Below are positions 15,561-23,584 of a DNA stretch of 40,101 nucleotides, in pieces. Source of the DNA: an uncultured Flavobacterium sp. Its GTDB lineage: Bacteria; Bacteroidota; Bacteroidia; Flavobacteriales; Flavobacteriaceae. A program made the position numbers and the translations under genes. The stretch lies in the NCBI GenBank assembly GCA_934636265.1, contig CAKUAD010000016.1, positions 1 to 40,101 on the forward strand, given 5' to 3'. The notes beneath the pieces were generated by a model, which was given only the letters and a program-made list of their open reading frames with translations, did no database searches and was not told where the DNA came from. Numbering within the stretch: the first letter of the stretch is position 1; every line of letters starts with the position of its first letter.

Positions 15561-17173
15561 GTCAACGGCAGTTTAAGTTCGACCGAATCAAACATCCGGT
15601 TAACCATCTCGATTGCGTATTTATCCTGCGGATCGTAAATGACCAACAACTGGTTCATGCCGCCGGGTTGGATAAACGTGAGCATTTCATAGGCGGCCAC
15701 CAGCGTTTTTCCGGTTACGGGATGCACCAACTTCATGTTTCCAAAGGTTTTCATGCCGCTCTGACCGGTCCGGGATTTAAAAGGATCGCTCTTGACGGTG
15801 ATGTTTTGCGCTTTGAGATTTTGGCTAAGCATTTGCGGAATTTCCTCAACCGATCGCTCCAATAGATTATCTACCGGAACCTGATCCTCAAAACGCGTGG
15901 TAATCATCAGGATGTCAAGTGGCTCGCCAACCTTGCTAAAGGCAAATTTTTGGCGGTTCACAGCCCCAGCGGTATCGCCTTCAACCATTCGGGTTAAAAC
16001 TCTGGGGGTCTCGATCAGCATGGGCGGGTTTCCATACTCGCTGGCAATCCACTCGCCTTCCAGTAATTTTTTACTGGGATGACCAAATACCGCTGTCCGG
16101 GCTTCATCAAAACCTTTGATGGCAACAAAAAGGACTACGGCCGCCAAAATCAGGAATACACCCGAAGCCACACCGTAAACCAGCCGTCGTTGTCGGGCCT
16201 TCTTTTTAAGTTTTTCCTCGCGCTCAAGCAGGTAATTTTCCCACTGGCTTTCCTCGTCATCCTTTTCCTCGGGAATGGCCTTGTCGAGTGTCACAATGGC
16301 GTTCTCGATTTTCTGGCGATCGGATGCTATTTCAAATTCAAGCGGACGGTTCTTGGCGAATTTAACCAAATCAGCCTGTTTTAAAACCGTTTCGAGGTTC
16401 TCCAAGGTCTCGGCTGATATGTTCATTTGTTTTTTTTGAGCGGCTAACCGCAACCCGATGATCAACTCGGCGGTGGTGCTCTCCATGGCCGGAATATGGA
16501 TCGCCTCTTCAATGTAATTACGGGCAATGTCGGTAAGCTCAGAGTAATAGGCCTTAACCTCGCCTTTTTGCCACAGCTGTTTTTGCTCGAGTGCCACCAG
16601 CAAAGTGTTCGCCTTTTCTATGGGCGAGGCCTGTACAACGGGAATTTCCTTTTTTACTTTATTGTTTTGGATGAGCCACCAAACCCCGAATCCTGCGGCC
16701 GCAACCGCCAGTGCAATCAAAAAATAAACCCACCAAGCCAGTCCGGGAACTTCGCCTTCGCGGATGATGTCGCGGATATCGTAAAGACGCTGTTTGAGCG
16801 TGTCGACTTTTACCGGCTGTACGCTTACGCGGATGCTGTCGGTGAGAAACGGTTTTTTGTCGATGGTGACTTTAAGCGACGGAATCAGGTACGACCCCGA
16901 ATCAAACTGGGTAAGTCCGTAACGCTTGATGAGTTCGTGGGTTTTGCCTTTTGCTACTGTGTCAACCTTGTAATTCCTAATCACTTCGAGCGCGCCAAAG
17001 TTTCGGCCGGTTGGAAAAACAACGGTCGAGGTTGTGTCAACCGTGGCTTTAAGCGTCAGGTTAAACTGCGCGCCAATCTTTTTTTGGGTGCTGTCAACCG
17101 CAGTCACTACCTGAGCCGGCATGCACCACGCCATCATCAGCAATATCATCGTAACCAATGGTCTTATGCTCAT
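15548..17173 (-). CDS. BatD-like two-TM protein of the moxR locus with an extra C-terminal domain
   Basis: A 541-aa protein. A signal peptide (ending MAWCMPAQVV) is followed by an Ig-like periplasmic domain to about residue 130. A first membrane helix lies near 143-166 (WWVYFLIALAVAAAGFGVWW), then a helical cytoplasmic region of about 150 residues resembling the DUF4381/BatD cytoplasmic part (NTLLVALEQKQLWQKGEVKA). A second membrane helix follows near 334-354 (YGVASGVFLILAAVVLFVAI), then an extra C-terminal domain of about 185 residues. That domain ends QLLVIYDPQDKYAIEMVNR and MFDSVELKLPL. It overlaps DUF58 by 4 bases and batA by 13. It likely lies in the inner membrane with the VWA proteins. 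I do not know a named family for the last domain. Confidence 0.85.
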   Translation of the reverse strand: MSIRPLVTMILLMMAWCMPAQVVTAVDSTQKKIGAQFNLTLKATVDTTSTVVFPTGRNFGALEVIRNYKVDTVAKGKTHELIKRYGLTQFDSGSYLIPSLKVTIDKKPFLTDSIRVSVQPVKVDTLKQRLYDIRDIIREGEVPGLAWWVYFLIALAVAAAGFGVWWLIQNNKVKKEIPVVQASPIEKANTLLVALEQKQLWQKGEVKAYYSELTDIARNYIEEAIHIPAMESTTAELIIGLRLAAQKKQMNISAETLENLETVLKQADLVKFAKNRPLEFEIASDRQKIENAIVTLDKAIPEEKDDEESQWENYLLEREEKLKKKARQRRLVYGVASGVFLILAAVVLFVAIKGFDEARTAVFGHPSKKLLEGEWIASEYGNPPMLIETPRVLTRMVEGDTAGAVNRQKFAFSKVGEPLDILMITTRFEDQVPVDNLLERSVEEIPQMLSQNLKAQNITVKSDPFKSRTGQSGMKTFGNMKLVHPVTGKTLVAAYEMLTFIQPGGMNQLLVIYDPQDKYAIEMVNRMFDSVELKLPLTWVK

Positions 17174-18039
17174 ACCCGCGATTTGAAATAGCCCAGCAAT
17201 TTGGTCACATAACTTTCATCAACCCTTGTGTTGACTGTGCCCGCGCCGCATTTGCTGAAAGTTTCCCTAAAGAATTTTAGTTTTTCGTTGTAGTTTTTCT
17301 CGTAATTAAGCCGGGCCTGCCGCGACGAGGTGTCTATCATTCTCACCACACCTGATTCGGCGTCGAGCATGGGAACGATTCCCAGGTTTGGCAGCTTTTC
17401 CTCGCGCATATCGTACACGCGAATTCCCGTGATGTCGTGTTTTTTTGACGCAATCTTAAGCGTTTGCTCGTAATTGTCGGCCGTAAGGAAGTCAGAAATC
17501 AGGAAAACGATGGCCTTTTTCTTCATGACGCCCGACAAAAACCTGAGCGCTTCCGAGATGTTCGTCCCCTTGCTTTTAGGGCTAAATTCAATCAGCTCCC
17601 GGATAATTCGCAACACATGCGATTTTCCCTTTTTGGGCGGAATGTAGAGTTCCACCTGATCCGAGAATAGCATCAGCCCAATCTTATCATTGTTTTGCGT
17701 AGCCGAAAATGCCATGGTCGCGGCAATCTCGGTCACAACTTCGCTTTTAAGTTGTCCGCGGCTGCCAAATCGCTCTGATCCGCTGATGTCGACCATCAGG
17801 ATCATCGTCAGCTCGCGCTCCTCCTCAAAAACCTTTACGTACGGCTCGTTGTAGCGCGCGGTCACGTTCCAGTCAATCGCCCGGACGTCGTCGCCAAACT
17901 GATACTGCCTGACCTCGCTAAAGGTCATGCCGCGTCCCTTGAACGAGGTGTGGTACTCGCCCGAGAAAATGTGATCGCTCAAGCGCCGGGTCTTGATTTC
18001 GATCTTGCGTACTTTTTTAAGAAGATCCTTGGTATCCAT
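17170..18039 (-). CDS. DUF58 domain protein
   Basis: A 289-aa protein of the DUF58 family, the usual partner of MoxR AAA+ ATPases. The N-terminus RKIEIKTRRLSDHIFSGEYH and the motif RGMTFSEVRQYQFGDDVRAIDWNVTAR are diagnostic. A VWA-like fold follows, with MILMVDISGSERFGS (DxSxS) and KAIVFLISDFLT. No membrane helix is seen, so this is the short soluble form. It overlaps the BatD-like gene by 4 bases. It is separated from moxR by a 74-base spacer with inverted repeats, the only clear gap at this end of the operon. It probably acts as an adaptor between MoxR and the membrane VWA proteins. Confidence 0.95.
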   Translation of the reverse strand: MDTKDLLKKVRKIEIKTRRLSDHIFSGEYHTSFKGRGMTFSEVRQYQFGDDVRAIDWNVTARYNEPYVKVFEEERELTMILMVDISGSERFGSRGQLKSEVVTEIAATMAFSATQNNDKIGLMLFSDQVELYIPPKKGKSHVLRIIRELIEFSPKSKGTNISEALRFLSGVMKKKAIVFLISDFLTADNYEQTLKIASKKHDITGIRVYDMREEKLPNLGIVPMLDAESGVVRMIDTSSRQARLNYEKNYNEKLKFFRETFSKCGAGTVNTRVDESYVTKLLGYFKSRV

Positions 18040-18042
18040 TGC

Positions 18043-18112
18043 TTAGTTGTTGGTTGTAGGTTGTTAGTTGATAGCGGTAAAAATTACCAACCATCAGCCA
18101 TACCCATCAACT
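18043..18112. other. Structured spacer between moxR and the DUF58 gene
   Basis: The plus strand at 18043-18073 is a GT-rich low-complexity run of TTAGTTG/TTGGTTG/GTTGTTAGTTG units. AGTTGAT at 18066-18072 pairs with ATCAACT at 18106-18112, and inside that GGTAA (18076-18080) pairs with TTACC (18084-18088). This could fold into a nested hairpin in the mRNA. There is no T run for termination. Confidence 0.35.
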
Positions 18113-18113
18113 G

Positions 18114-19118
18114 TTATGGTACTTCGACCTCGTTGACGATTTTGTTGATGATATCCACCGATGTGACATTCTCAGCCTCGGCCTCATACGTCACGCCGAT
18201 CCTGTGGCGCAGAACATCGTGGACGACGGCGCGCACATCCTCCGGAATAACATACCCGCGGCGCTTGATAAAAGCATAACATTTTGCGGCGTTGGCCAGG
18301 TTGATGCTTCCGCGCGGCGAGGATCCAAAACTGATGAGCGGCTTGATCTTTTCCAGTTTGTAATTTTCAGGGAAACGCGTGGCAAAGATGATGTCGAGTA
18401 TGTATTTCTCGATTTTCTCGTCCATGTAAACTTCCCTAACGGCCTGTTGGGCGCGAAGAATCTGATCGACGGAAACCACCGGGTTGACCTTTTCAAATCC
18501 GCCCTTGAGGTTCTGGCGGATGATCAGTCGCTCCTCTTCCATTTTAGGGTAGTCGATGACAGTTTTAAGCATAAAACGGTCAACCTGTGCTTCAGGAAGC
18601 GGATAGGTTCCTTCCTGTTCAATGGGGTTTTGCGTGGCCAGAACCAGAAAAGGTTTGTCGAGCTTAAAAGTATTTTCGCCAATGGTAACCTGCTTTTCCT
18701 GCATGGCTTCCAGCAACGCCGACTGAACTTTTGCCGGGGCGCGGTTTATCTCATCGGCCAATACAAAATTGGCAAAGATGGGACCTTTCTTAATGGTGAA
18801 TTCGTTTTGCTTGATGTTGTAGATCATGGTTCCCACAACGTCGGCAGGGAGTAAATCAGGCGTAAACTGAATACGGCTAAAGCTCGCCTCTACGGCCTGT
18901 GAAAGCGTGTTGATGGCCAGCGTCTTGGCAAGCCCGGGAACACCCTCTAACAAAATGTGTCCCTGGCCCAACAACCCTATCAAAAGCCTCTCGGTCATGT
19001 ATTTTTGACCTACGATGATTTTGTTCATTTCCATCATCAGCAAATCGATGAAGGCGCTTTCCCGTTCTATTTTTTCATTGATAGCGCGGATGTCAAATCC
19101 GGCGGCGGTTTCTTCCAT
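18114..19118 (-). CDS. MoxR-family AAA+ ATPase
   Basis: A 334-aa MoxR ATPase, a chaperone-like AAA+ protein thought to activate partner proteins by metal insertion or remodelling. The Walker A motif is GVPGLAKT at residues 59-66. Walker B is FVLADEINRAPAKVQSALLE. Sensor 1 is LVLATQNPIEQEGTYPLPEAQ, followed by VDRFML with the arginine finger. The C-terminal lid domain holds ISFGSSPRGSINLANAAKC, typical of the family. It is the first gene of the nine-gene minus-strand Bat locus. No full TAnnTTTG box was found upstream; TCAATTTG at 19157-19164 (minus strand) is one mismatch away and well placed. Confidence 0.96.
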   Translation of the reverse strand: MEETAAGFDIRAINEKIERESAFIDLLMMEMNKIIVGQKYMTERLLIGLLGQGHILLEGVPGLAKTLAINTLSQAVEASFSRIQFTPDLLPADVVGTMIYNIKQNEFTIKKGPIFANFVLADEINRAPAKVQSALLEAMQEKQVTIGENTFKLDKPFLVLATQNPIEQEGTYPLPEAQVDRFMLKTVIDYPKMEEERLIIRQNLKGGFEKVNPVVSVDQILRAQQAVREVYMDEKIEKYILDIIFATRFPENYKLEKIKPLISFGSSPRGSINLANAAKCYAFIKRRGYVIPEDVRAVVHDVLRHRIGVTYEAEAENVTSVDIINKIVNEVEVP

Positions 19119-19379
19119 TTTTTGAAATGTTTTCAGGGTGGTTTTTTAACACGGTGCAAATTGAAAATTTATAACCTTGCTCGTTGTTAATAATTGGTTA
19201 AAATGCGCGCCCTTACCGTGGTTTTAGCTGTCTTTTAGGGATCGGTTAAGAAAGTTATAACCTAAAGGATTCAAAAATTAGGAATTTAAAATTTTTATTG
19301 CCTATGGCAGGATAAAGGTTTTAACGCTGATTTGACTTTAGGTTGATGGCTTTTACGCGCCAGAATAGTAAATTTACAA

Positions 19380-20252
19380 ATGCCTATGACTACTTTTTCG
19401 CCGATTATTGCCGGAGCCATGACCTGGGGAACAGCCGGAAAAAACCTGGATACCAACGCCATGGAAGTCCTTATCCGGGTGTGTCTCGAGCACGGCATCA
19501 ACACTTTTGACCATGCCGATATTTACGGCGGGTACACCACTGAAGCTGCCTTTGGAAAAGCCTTGCAGCAATCGGCTGTGGGGCGCGACAGCATCCGGTT
19601 GATTTCAAAGTGTGGGATACGCTATCCGGTGGCGGGAAAACCTTATGACGTTAAGCATTATTTGTATTCTAAGGCGCATATCTTAAAATCGGTCGAGAAT
19701 TCGCTGGCTAACCTTCATACCGACCATCTGGACTTGCTGCTTTTGCACAGGCCGAGCCCGCTGATGCATCCCGATGAAATCGCGCAGGCTGTTGCCGAAC
19801 TCAAACAGGCGGGAAAGATCCTCGACTTTGGCGTGTCGAATTTTACGCCGCACCAAACCGACCTGATTCGCAGCGCGGTTGATATTTCCTATAATCAGAT
19901 TGAATTTTCGGTTACCCGATGGGAGCCGCTTACCGACGGAACGCTCGACCACATGATGGTCAACAAAATCCGCCCGATGGCCTGGAGCCCGCTGGGATGC
20001 GTCTTTAAGACCGATACGCCTCAGGCCCAAAGGGTCAGGCTGTTGCTTATTGACCTGATTGCCCGATACAACGTTCCCGGCGACGTGATTTTGCTGGCCT
20101 GGATCCTGAAGCATCCCGCCGGATTTATTCCGGTTTGCGGAACAACGTCGCCCGACAGGCTAAAGGAGCTTACCAAGGCCACGACGGTCGAGCTATCAGA
20201 TGAAGACTGGTTTAAACTTTGGGTGGCTGCAAGAGGCGAAAAAGTTCCCTGA
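19380..20252 (+). CDS. Aldo/keto reductase
   Basis: A 290-aa TIM-barrel oxidoreductase of the aldo/keto reductase superfamily, likely NADPH-dependent. The catalytic tetrad can be read as Asp44 and Tyr49 (TFDHADIYGGY), Lys77 (LISKCGI) and His123 (LLLLHRPSP). The cofactor region near the C-terminus includes AWILKHPAGFIPVCGTTSPDRLKE. The form resembles E. coli YdhF, a group of unknown physiological substrate. An alternative ATG lies two codons on at 19386. A weak -7 box TAAATTTA at 19369-19376 almost touches the start, which would favour 19386 and a very short leader. The next gene begins 15 bases after the stop, so the two may be co-transcribed. Confidence 0.93.
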   Translation: MPMTTFSPIIAGAMTWGTAGKNLDTNAMEVLIRVCLEHGINTFDHADIYGGYTTEAAFGKALQQSAVGRDSIRLISKCGIRYPVAGKPYDVKHYLYSKAHILKSVENSLANLHTDHLDLLLLHRPSPLMHPDEIAQAVAELKQAGKILDFGVSNFTPHQTDLIRSAVDISYNQIEFSVTRWEPLTDGTLDHMMVNKIRPMAWSPLGCVFKTDTPQAQRVRLLLIDLIARYNVPGDVILLAWILKHPAGFIPVCGTTSPDRLKELTKATTVELSDEDWFKLWVAARGEKVP

Positions 20253-20267
20253 TCTATTATATGTGCC

Positions 20268-21425
20268 ATGATCAACAAACGCCTGCTTATCAAAAACCTG
20301 TTGGCTCACCACGATGAGAACAGTTTTTACGACAAAAAACGACAGTTAAACCTGCACACCCGCGAGGGAAAAGCCAAATTCCTGAAGCACATCTGCGGGC
20401 TGAGCAATTCTAATCCGAATAACAATTCCTATATCGTGGTTGGCGTCGAAGACCGGGACAGCCTGATTGTGGGCGATGACTTTTTTGACGATTCGCGCAT
20501 TCAAAACCTCGTAAATGCCTTTTTAGACAATCCGCCCAAGATACAGTATGAAAACGTCCCGTTCCCCAAACTAGCCAAGGGAAAAGTGGTAGGATTGGTG
20601 ACCATCAGGCCCAATCCGGCGGTGTCGTCCTTTAAAAAAGGAATCCACACCATTTTGGTGGGATCCATCTTTGTAAGGCGCGGGAGCAACACCATTCCGA
20701 TTGAAAATCCGGACGAGGTAAAAAATTTCAGGCCGCCGGTAAACACCGAGACGGTGATTTCTATCGAGAACAATTCGCGCAACAGCATTGCCCACACGCT
20801 GGACGGCGTCATTGATTTTATAAACAACCGCCACGCCGAAATGGATTCCAGGTACAAGGTTTTTAAGGAACTGTTCGTGATTTGCTGGGCCGGCGTTCCA
20901 AGGCGCATCCGGAATCAGGAGTTTCTTTCCAGGGTTGATATCGAACTGATCAACGAGCAGGTAAAATTGTTCTATTCCGCGCAGGATGTGGTGTCGATAA
21001 GTTATGACCAGAACAGTTTTACCATTGTGGAGTTCGTTCCGCTGGGGCTTAACGACCAGACGTCACTTTACGAATTGGAGCGGCAAACCATCAACTTTTT
21101 TGACAACGGACAATACACAATCAACACCGAGATGCTTTTTTCGCCGCCGGAATTCAGCAAAAAAATGCTGCATCACATCTACAATTCCAATCTGGCGCTA
21201 ATTGCAAAACTGGAAAAGAACCTGCCGTTGCGGCCATCTGAAGAACGCGACCTGGCCAACCTTCCGTCGGTCATGATGCTGTGTTTCCTGAACGGATTTG
21301 ACGATGCCAAGCAACGGCTGATCGACGCCAAACCCGTCCTGAAACCCTTTCCCTCCATTTACAATTCATTTAAAGAATCGATGCGGATTTTGAGGAAGAT
21401 GAAATACAATAAAACGCAACCTTAG
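20268..21425 (+). CDS. AlbA_2/Schlafen-type putative DNA-binding protein
   Basis: A 385-aa protein whose first 150 residues resemble the AlbA_2 (Schlafen-like) domain. HICGLSNSNPNNNSYIVVGVEDRD corresponds to the domain's core strand and NPPKIQYENVPF to its substrate-like segment. IHTILVGSIFVRRGSNTIP closes the domain, as in other AlbA_2 proteins. Residues after about 160 are predicted mixed alpha/beta and are not recognised. Databases often label such proteins ATP-binding or transcriptional regulator; direct activity is not established. The gene follows the aldo/keto reductase closely. Its stop codon overlaps the stop of the opposite-strand T9SS gene by two bases. Confidence 0.75.
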   Translation: MINKRLLIKNLLAHHDENSFYDKKRQLNLHTREGKAKFLKHICGLSNSNPNNNSYIVVGVEDRDSLIVGDDFFDDSRIQNLVNAFLDNPPKIQYENVPFPKLAKGKVVGLVTIRPNPAVSSFKKGIHTILVGSIFVRRGSNTIPIENPDEVKNFRPPVNTETVISIENNSRNSIAHTLDGVIDFINNRHAEMDSRYKVFKELFVICWAGVPRRIRNQEFLSRVDIELINEQVKLFYSAQDVVSISYDQNSFTIVEFVPLGLNDQTSLYELERQTINFFDNGQYTINTEMLFSPPEFSKKMLHHIYNSNLALIAKLEKNLPLRPSEERDLANLPSVMMLCFLNGFDDAKQRLIDAKPVLKPFPSIYNSFKESMRILRKMKYNKTQP

Positions 21426-22177
21426 TTTTTGACGATGCGATGGGTAAAAATTTTGCCTTTGTCTTTCCAAACCGACAGGTTATAAATCCCTGTTGGCAAA
21501 TCGGCAATGTTGACGCTGGTTGACTGACTTATATAAACATCCCTGACACAACGGCCCGCCATATCGAACATCCAGATTCTGACCGGATCAGATTCCTGCA
21601 ATGAAATGTTCAATTCATCAACAACGGGATTTGGGAAAAGCACAATGCCGTTTGCCGCTAAATCGTCCAGTCCCAATTCGACAACCGTTATTGGCTGGCT
21701 CACATTGGTAAGGCTGTATCGTCCGTAAGCATCGCGGGTTCGCATCAGCAATAGGTGTTCGCCCAATGTCAAGGCTTGCGGAACCATCAACTCCTGAACA
21801 CTGGCCACAATATTGGTGGAATTACCATCAAAGGGCAGGATGGTATTCGCCCCGATTCCCTGATCAATGTCAAAAAAGTATTCGAGAGCGTTTATCGCTG
21901 CGGGCGGATAACCCACCACATAAAGGCGTTTAAAGTTTGTCAAACTCCATATTCCGCTATTGTCCATGGTGCGGTAACCGAGATAATGTGTCCCGGAATC
22001 CAGATTGACCGGCAGTGATACGTTAAACGCAACATTTGCAGACGGTGTAAATCCGGTTACTGGTATAGCGGCGCCCGGACCCGGATCGGCATTAATAAAA
22101 TACTCGATTGCTGTAACCGTTTGTGCCCACAATGACGTACAAAACGCCAGAGAGATACAACAAAATAAATTTCTCAT
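21422..22177 (-). CDS. Secreted protein with T9SS type A sorting domain
   Basis: A 251-aa protein with a signal peptide (MRNLFCCISLAFCTSLWAQ). Two similar repeats of about 85 residues follow, beginning AIEYFINADPGPGAA and ALEYFFDIDQGIGAN and each including a GTHYLGYRTMD or GEHLLLMRTRD segment. The last 75 residues are a type A T9SS sorting domain: VLFPNPVVDELNISL, a central VRIWMFDMAGR strand, IADLPTGIYNLSVW and the basic end FTHRIVKN. It is therefore exported by Sec, carried across the outer membrane by the type IX system and released or anchored at the cell surface. The role of the repeats is unknown. It starts 10 bases after the beta-helix gene. Confidence 0.9.
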   Translation of the reverse strand: MRNLFCCISLAFCTSLWAQTVTAIEYFINADPGPGAAIPVTGFTPSANVAFNVSLPVNLDSGTHYLGYRTMDNSGIWSLTNFKRLYVVGYPPAAINALEYFFDIDQGIGANTILPFDGNSTNIVASVQELMVPQALTLGEHLLLMRTRDAYGRYSLTNVSQPITVVELGLDDLAANGIVLFPNPVVDELNISLQESDPVRIWMFDMAGRCVRDVYISQSTSVNIADLPTGIYNLSVWKDKGKIFTHRIVKN

Positions 22178-22187
22178 AATGGCGGGT

Positions 22188-23228
22188 TTAGTTGTTCGAA
22201 CGTGTGCTTATGGTAATATTCAAAGTTCCACCGGGCGATACGTTCGCGGGATGTTGGAGCTGATAGACGGACGGAATTGGCGGGATGCCACTAAGTTTGT
22301 ACGGTTCGGCACCGCCAAAAATGCCCAGTTGGGTACCTGAGGGGAATCCTGCGTAACATTCCGCACACTGCCCTGCGGGTTTTAGTGCAAACTTACCGTC
22401 GGTTGAGGGGTTGGCGTAGTTGGCAAAAATATAGGCAGTGGTCAGTCCAAAGGTGTTGTTGGTGTTTCCAGTAAACCAGGCCGGTTGCGGGTGTACAAAA
22501 ATATTGTTGTAAATGTTGGTAACGGAGTTGTTGTTTTGCGAGAGGTCGCTTTGCGTCGTGCCAAGGCAGATATTGTTGTAAAACGGTTGACCGTAGATAT
22601 TGACGTTATCTTCAATAACGTTGTTGACGATCACCGCATTGACATGTGCACCCAGGTTCATATCGTTTAATCTATTGTTTATGATTATCAAGCCTGAAAT
22701 TGCCGCTGAATTGTTCCCTACAAGGACTTGGTTTAAATAATTACCCTTTACCGTTATGTCGCTTATGGGGTTTGTCGCATTGTTAGTAAATATGACGTGT
22801 ACGCCGTAGCATCTGGAAATGACGATATCCTCTAGCGGTGTATTTGAAAAAGTAACCGATGAATTTGAGCCTGAAAACAAGTACAGTCCCTCCAGCGATG
22901 AACCGGAGGACCCTGCCTCAAAAGTTACGCTCCTGACCACCGAATTTTGCACATTTTGCTGAAGTCCGGGATTAAGATTCAAAAAATACCCGGCGCCAAT
23001 CAAATGAAGGCGTTTGTTGATAACCACATCGCCATAGGAAATGGTGGACGGTTCGACATACAGCGTATCGCCGTCTACAACCAAATTGTTACTGATGGCT
23101 AATTGCAGGTTATTGAACACCTGTTGACCGGAATACTGGTTTTGTCCGGGATTGTTGTTGACGCGCCAAACCGTAGCCTGTGAGGTTATACTAATGGCGA
23201 GTAATAAAAATGTAATTGCTTTTTTCAT
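22188..23228 (-). CDS. Secreted parallel beta-helix protein
   Basis: A 346-aa protein with a signal peptide (MKKAITFLLLAISITSQA). The region from about residue 50 to 260 has the short strand and Asn/Gly-turn rhythm of right-handed parallel beta-helices: VVDGDTLYVEPSTISYGDVV, KRLHLIGAGYFLN, ISDITVKGNYLNQVLVGNN and VIVNNVIEDNVNIYGQPFYNN. This matches pectate-lyase-like repeat proteins of unspecified substrate. There is no T9SS domain at its own C-terminus (ending ITISTRSNN). The next gene begins 10 bases downstream and does carry one, so the pair may work or be secreted together. It lies 22 bases after the small 55-aa frame. Confidence 0.85.
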   Translation of the reverse strand: MKKAITFLLLAISITSQATVWRVNNNPGQNQYSGQQVFNNLQLAISNNLVVDGDTLYVEPSTISYGDVVINKRLHLIGAGYFLNLNPGLQQNVQNSVVRSVTFEAGSSGSSLEGLYLFSGSNSSVTFSNTPLEDIVISRCYGVHVIFTNNATNPISDITVKGNYLNQVLVGNNSAAISGLIIINNRLNDMNLGAHVNAVIVNNVIEDNVNIYGQPFYNNICLGTTQSDLSQNNNSVTNIYNNIFVHPQPAWFTGNTNNTFGLTTAYIFANYANPSTDGKFALKPAGQCAECYAGFPSGTQLGIFGGAEPYKLSGIPPIPSVYQLQHPANVSPGGTLNITISTRSNN

Positions 23229-23250
23229 ATTGGTCTAATTTAGATTGCAC

Positions 23251-23418
23251 TTATCTTCCTGATTTTTCTCCGATTGTCGAAAAAGGTTTTAGGCTTACTC
23301 TGGTTTCCTCATCTGAATCTTTGTGGGCTCTTAGACCAAGGGCGGCAAATAACAGCCCGAGCAAAAGTGCTTTAACAAGGACCGATACCCTGAGGGTGTA
23401 CAGATTGGGTTGATGCAT
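23251..23418 (-). CDS. Candidate 55-aa membrane mini-protein
   Basis: A 56-codon frame from ATG at 23418 to TAA at 23251, too short for many gene callers. The translation starts MHQPNLYTLRVSVLV, continues with a hydrophobic segment KALLLGLLFAALGL (about residues 16-29) and ends in a charged, polar tail with KDSDEETR and GEKSGR. This predicts a single-pass inner-membrane peptide. Support comes from a promoter with both boxes 30 bases upstream and from its place 22 bases ahead of the beta-helix gene on the same strand. No homology is known to me. It could be a leader-like peptide or a small accessory of the secreted proteins downstream; a chance frame cannot be excluded. Confidence 0.5.
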   Translation of the reverse strand: MHQPNLYTLRVSVLVKALLLGLLFAALGLRAHKDSDEETRVSLKPFSTIGEKSGR

Positions 23419-23448
23419 CACGGGATTAATTCAACAATTAGTTCGTGC

Positions 23449-23479
23449 CAAATCTATGCGTATGGATTGCCGAGTGCAA
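23449..23479 (-). promoter_or_regulatory. Bacteroidetes promoter with both boxes, driving the minus-strand secreted-protein operon
   Basis: On the minus strand, TTG at 23479-23477 and TAGATTTG at 23456-23449 are separated by exactly 20 bases, the same spacing as the promoter at 1880-1910. The next ATG on that strand is at 23418. The gene gap 23419-23584 also holds the plus-strand start region of the kinase gene. Confidence 0.65.
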
Positions 23480-23584
23480 AGGCCATTTATTTTTTGTGCG
23501 CTTTGATTTATTTTTTGAGGATTGTGTCTATTTGCATTTCTGCTGTTTATAAAGTATTACATTTACAATCAAATACTTGCGCTT

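Noticed and set aside
16496..17191. A 231-codon frame antisense to the BatD-like gene
   Set aside because: No signal, domain or promoter; the opposite strand carries a gene overlapping both neighbours in an operon.
19141..19379. Possible small RNA or promoter cluster between moxR and the aldo/keto reductase
   Set aside because: Only one-mismatch -7 boxes and two TTATAACCT copies are visible; no stable hairpin or frame longer than a dozen codons.
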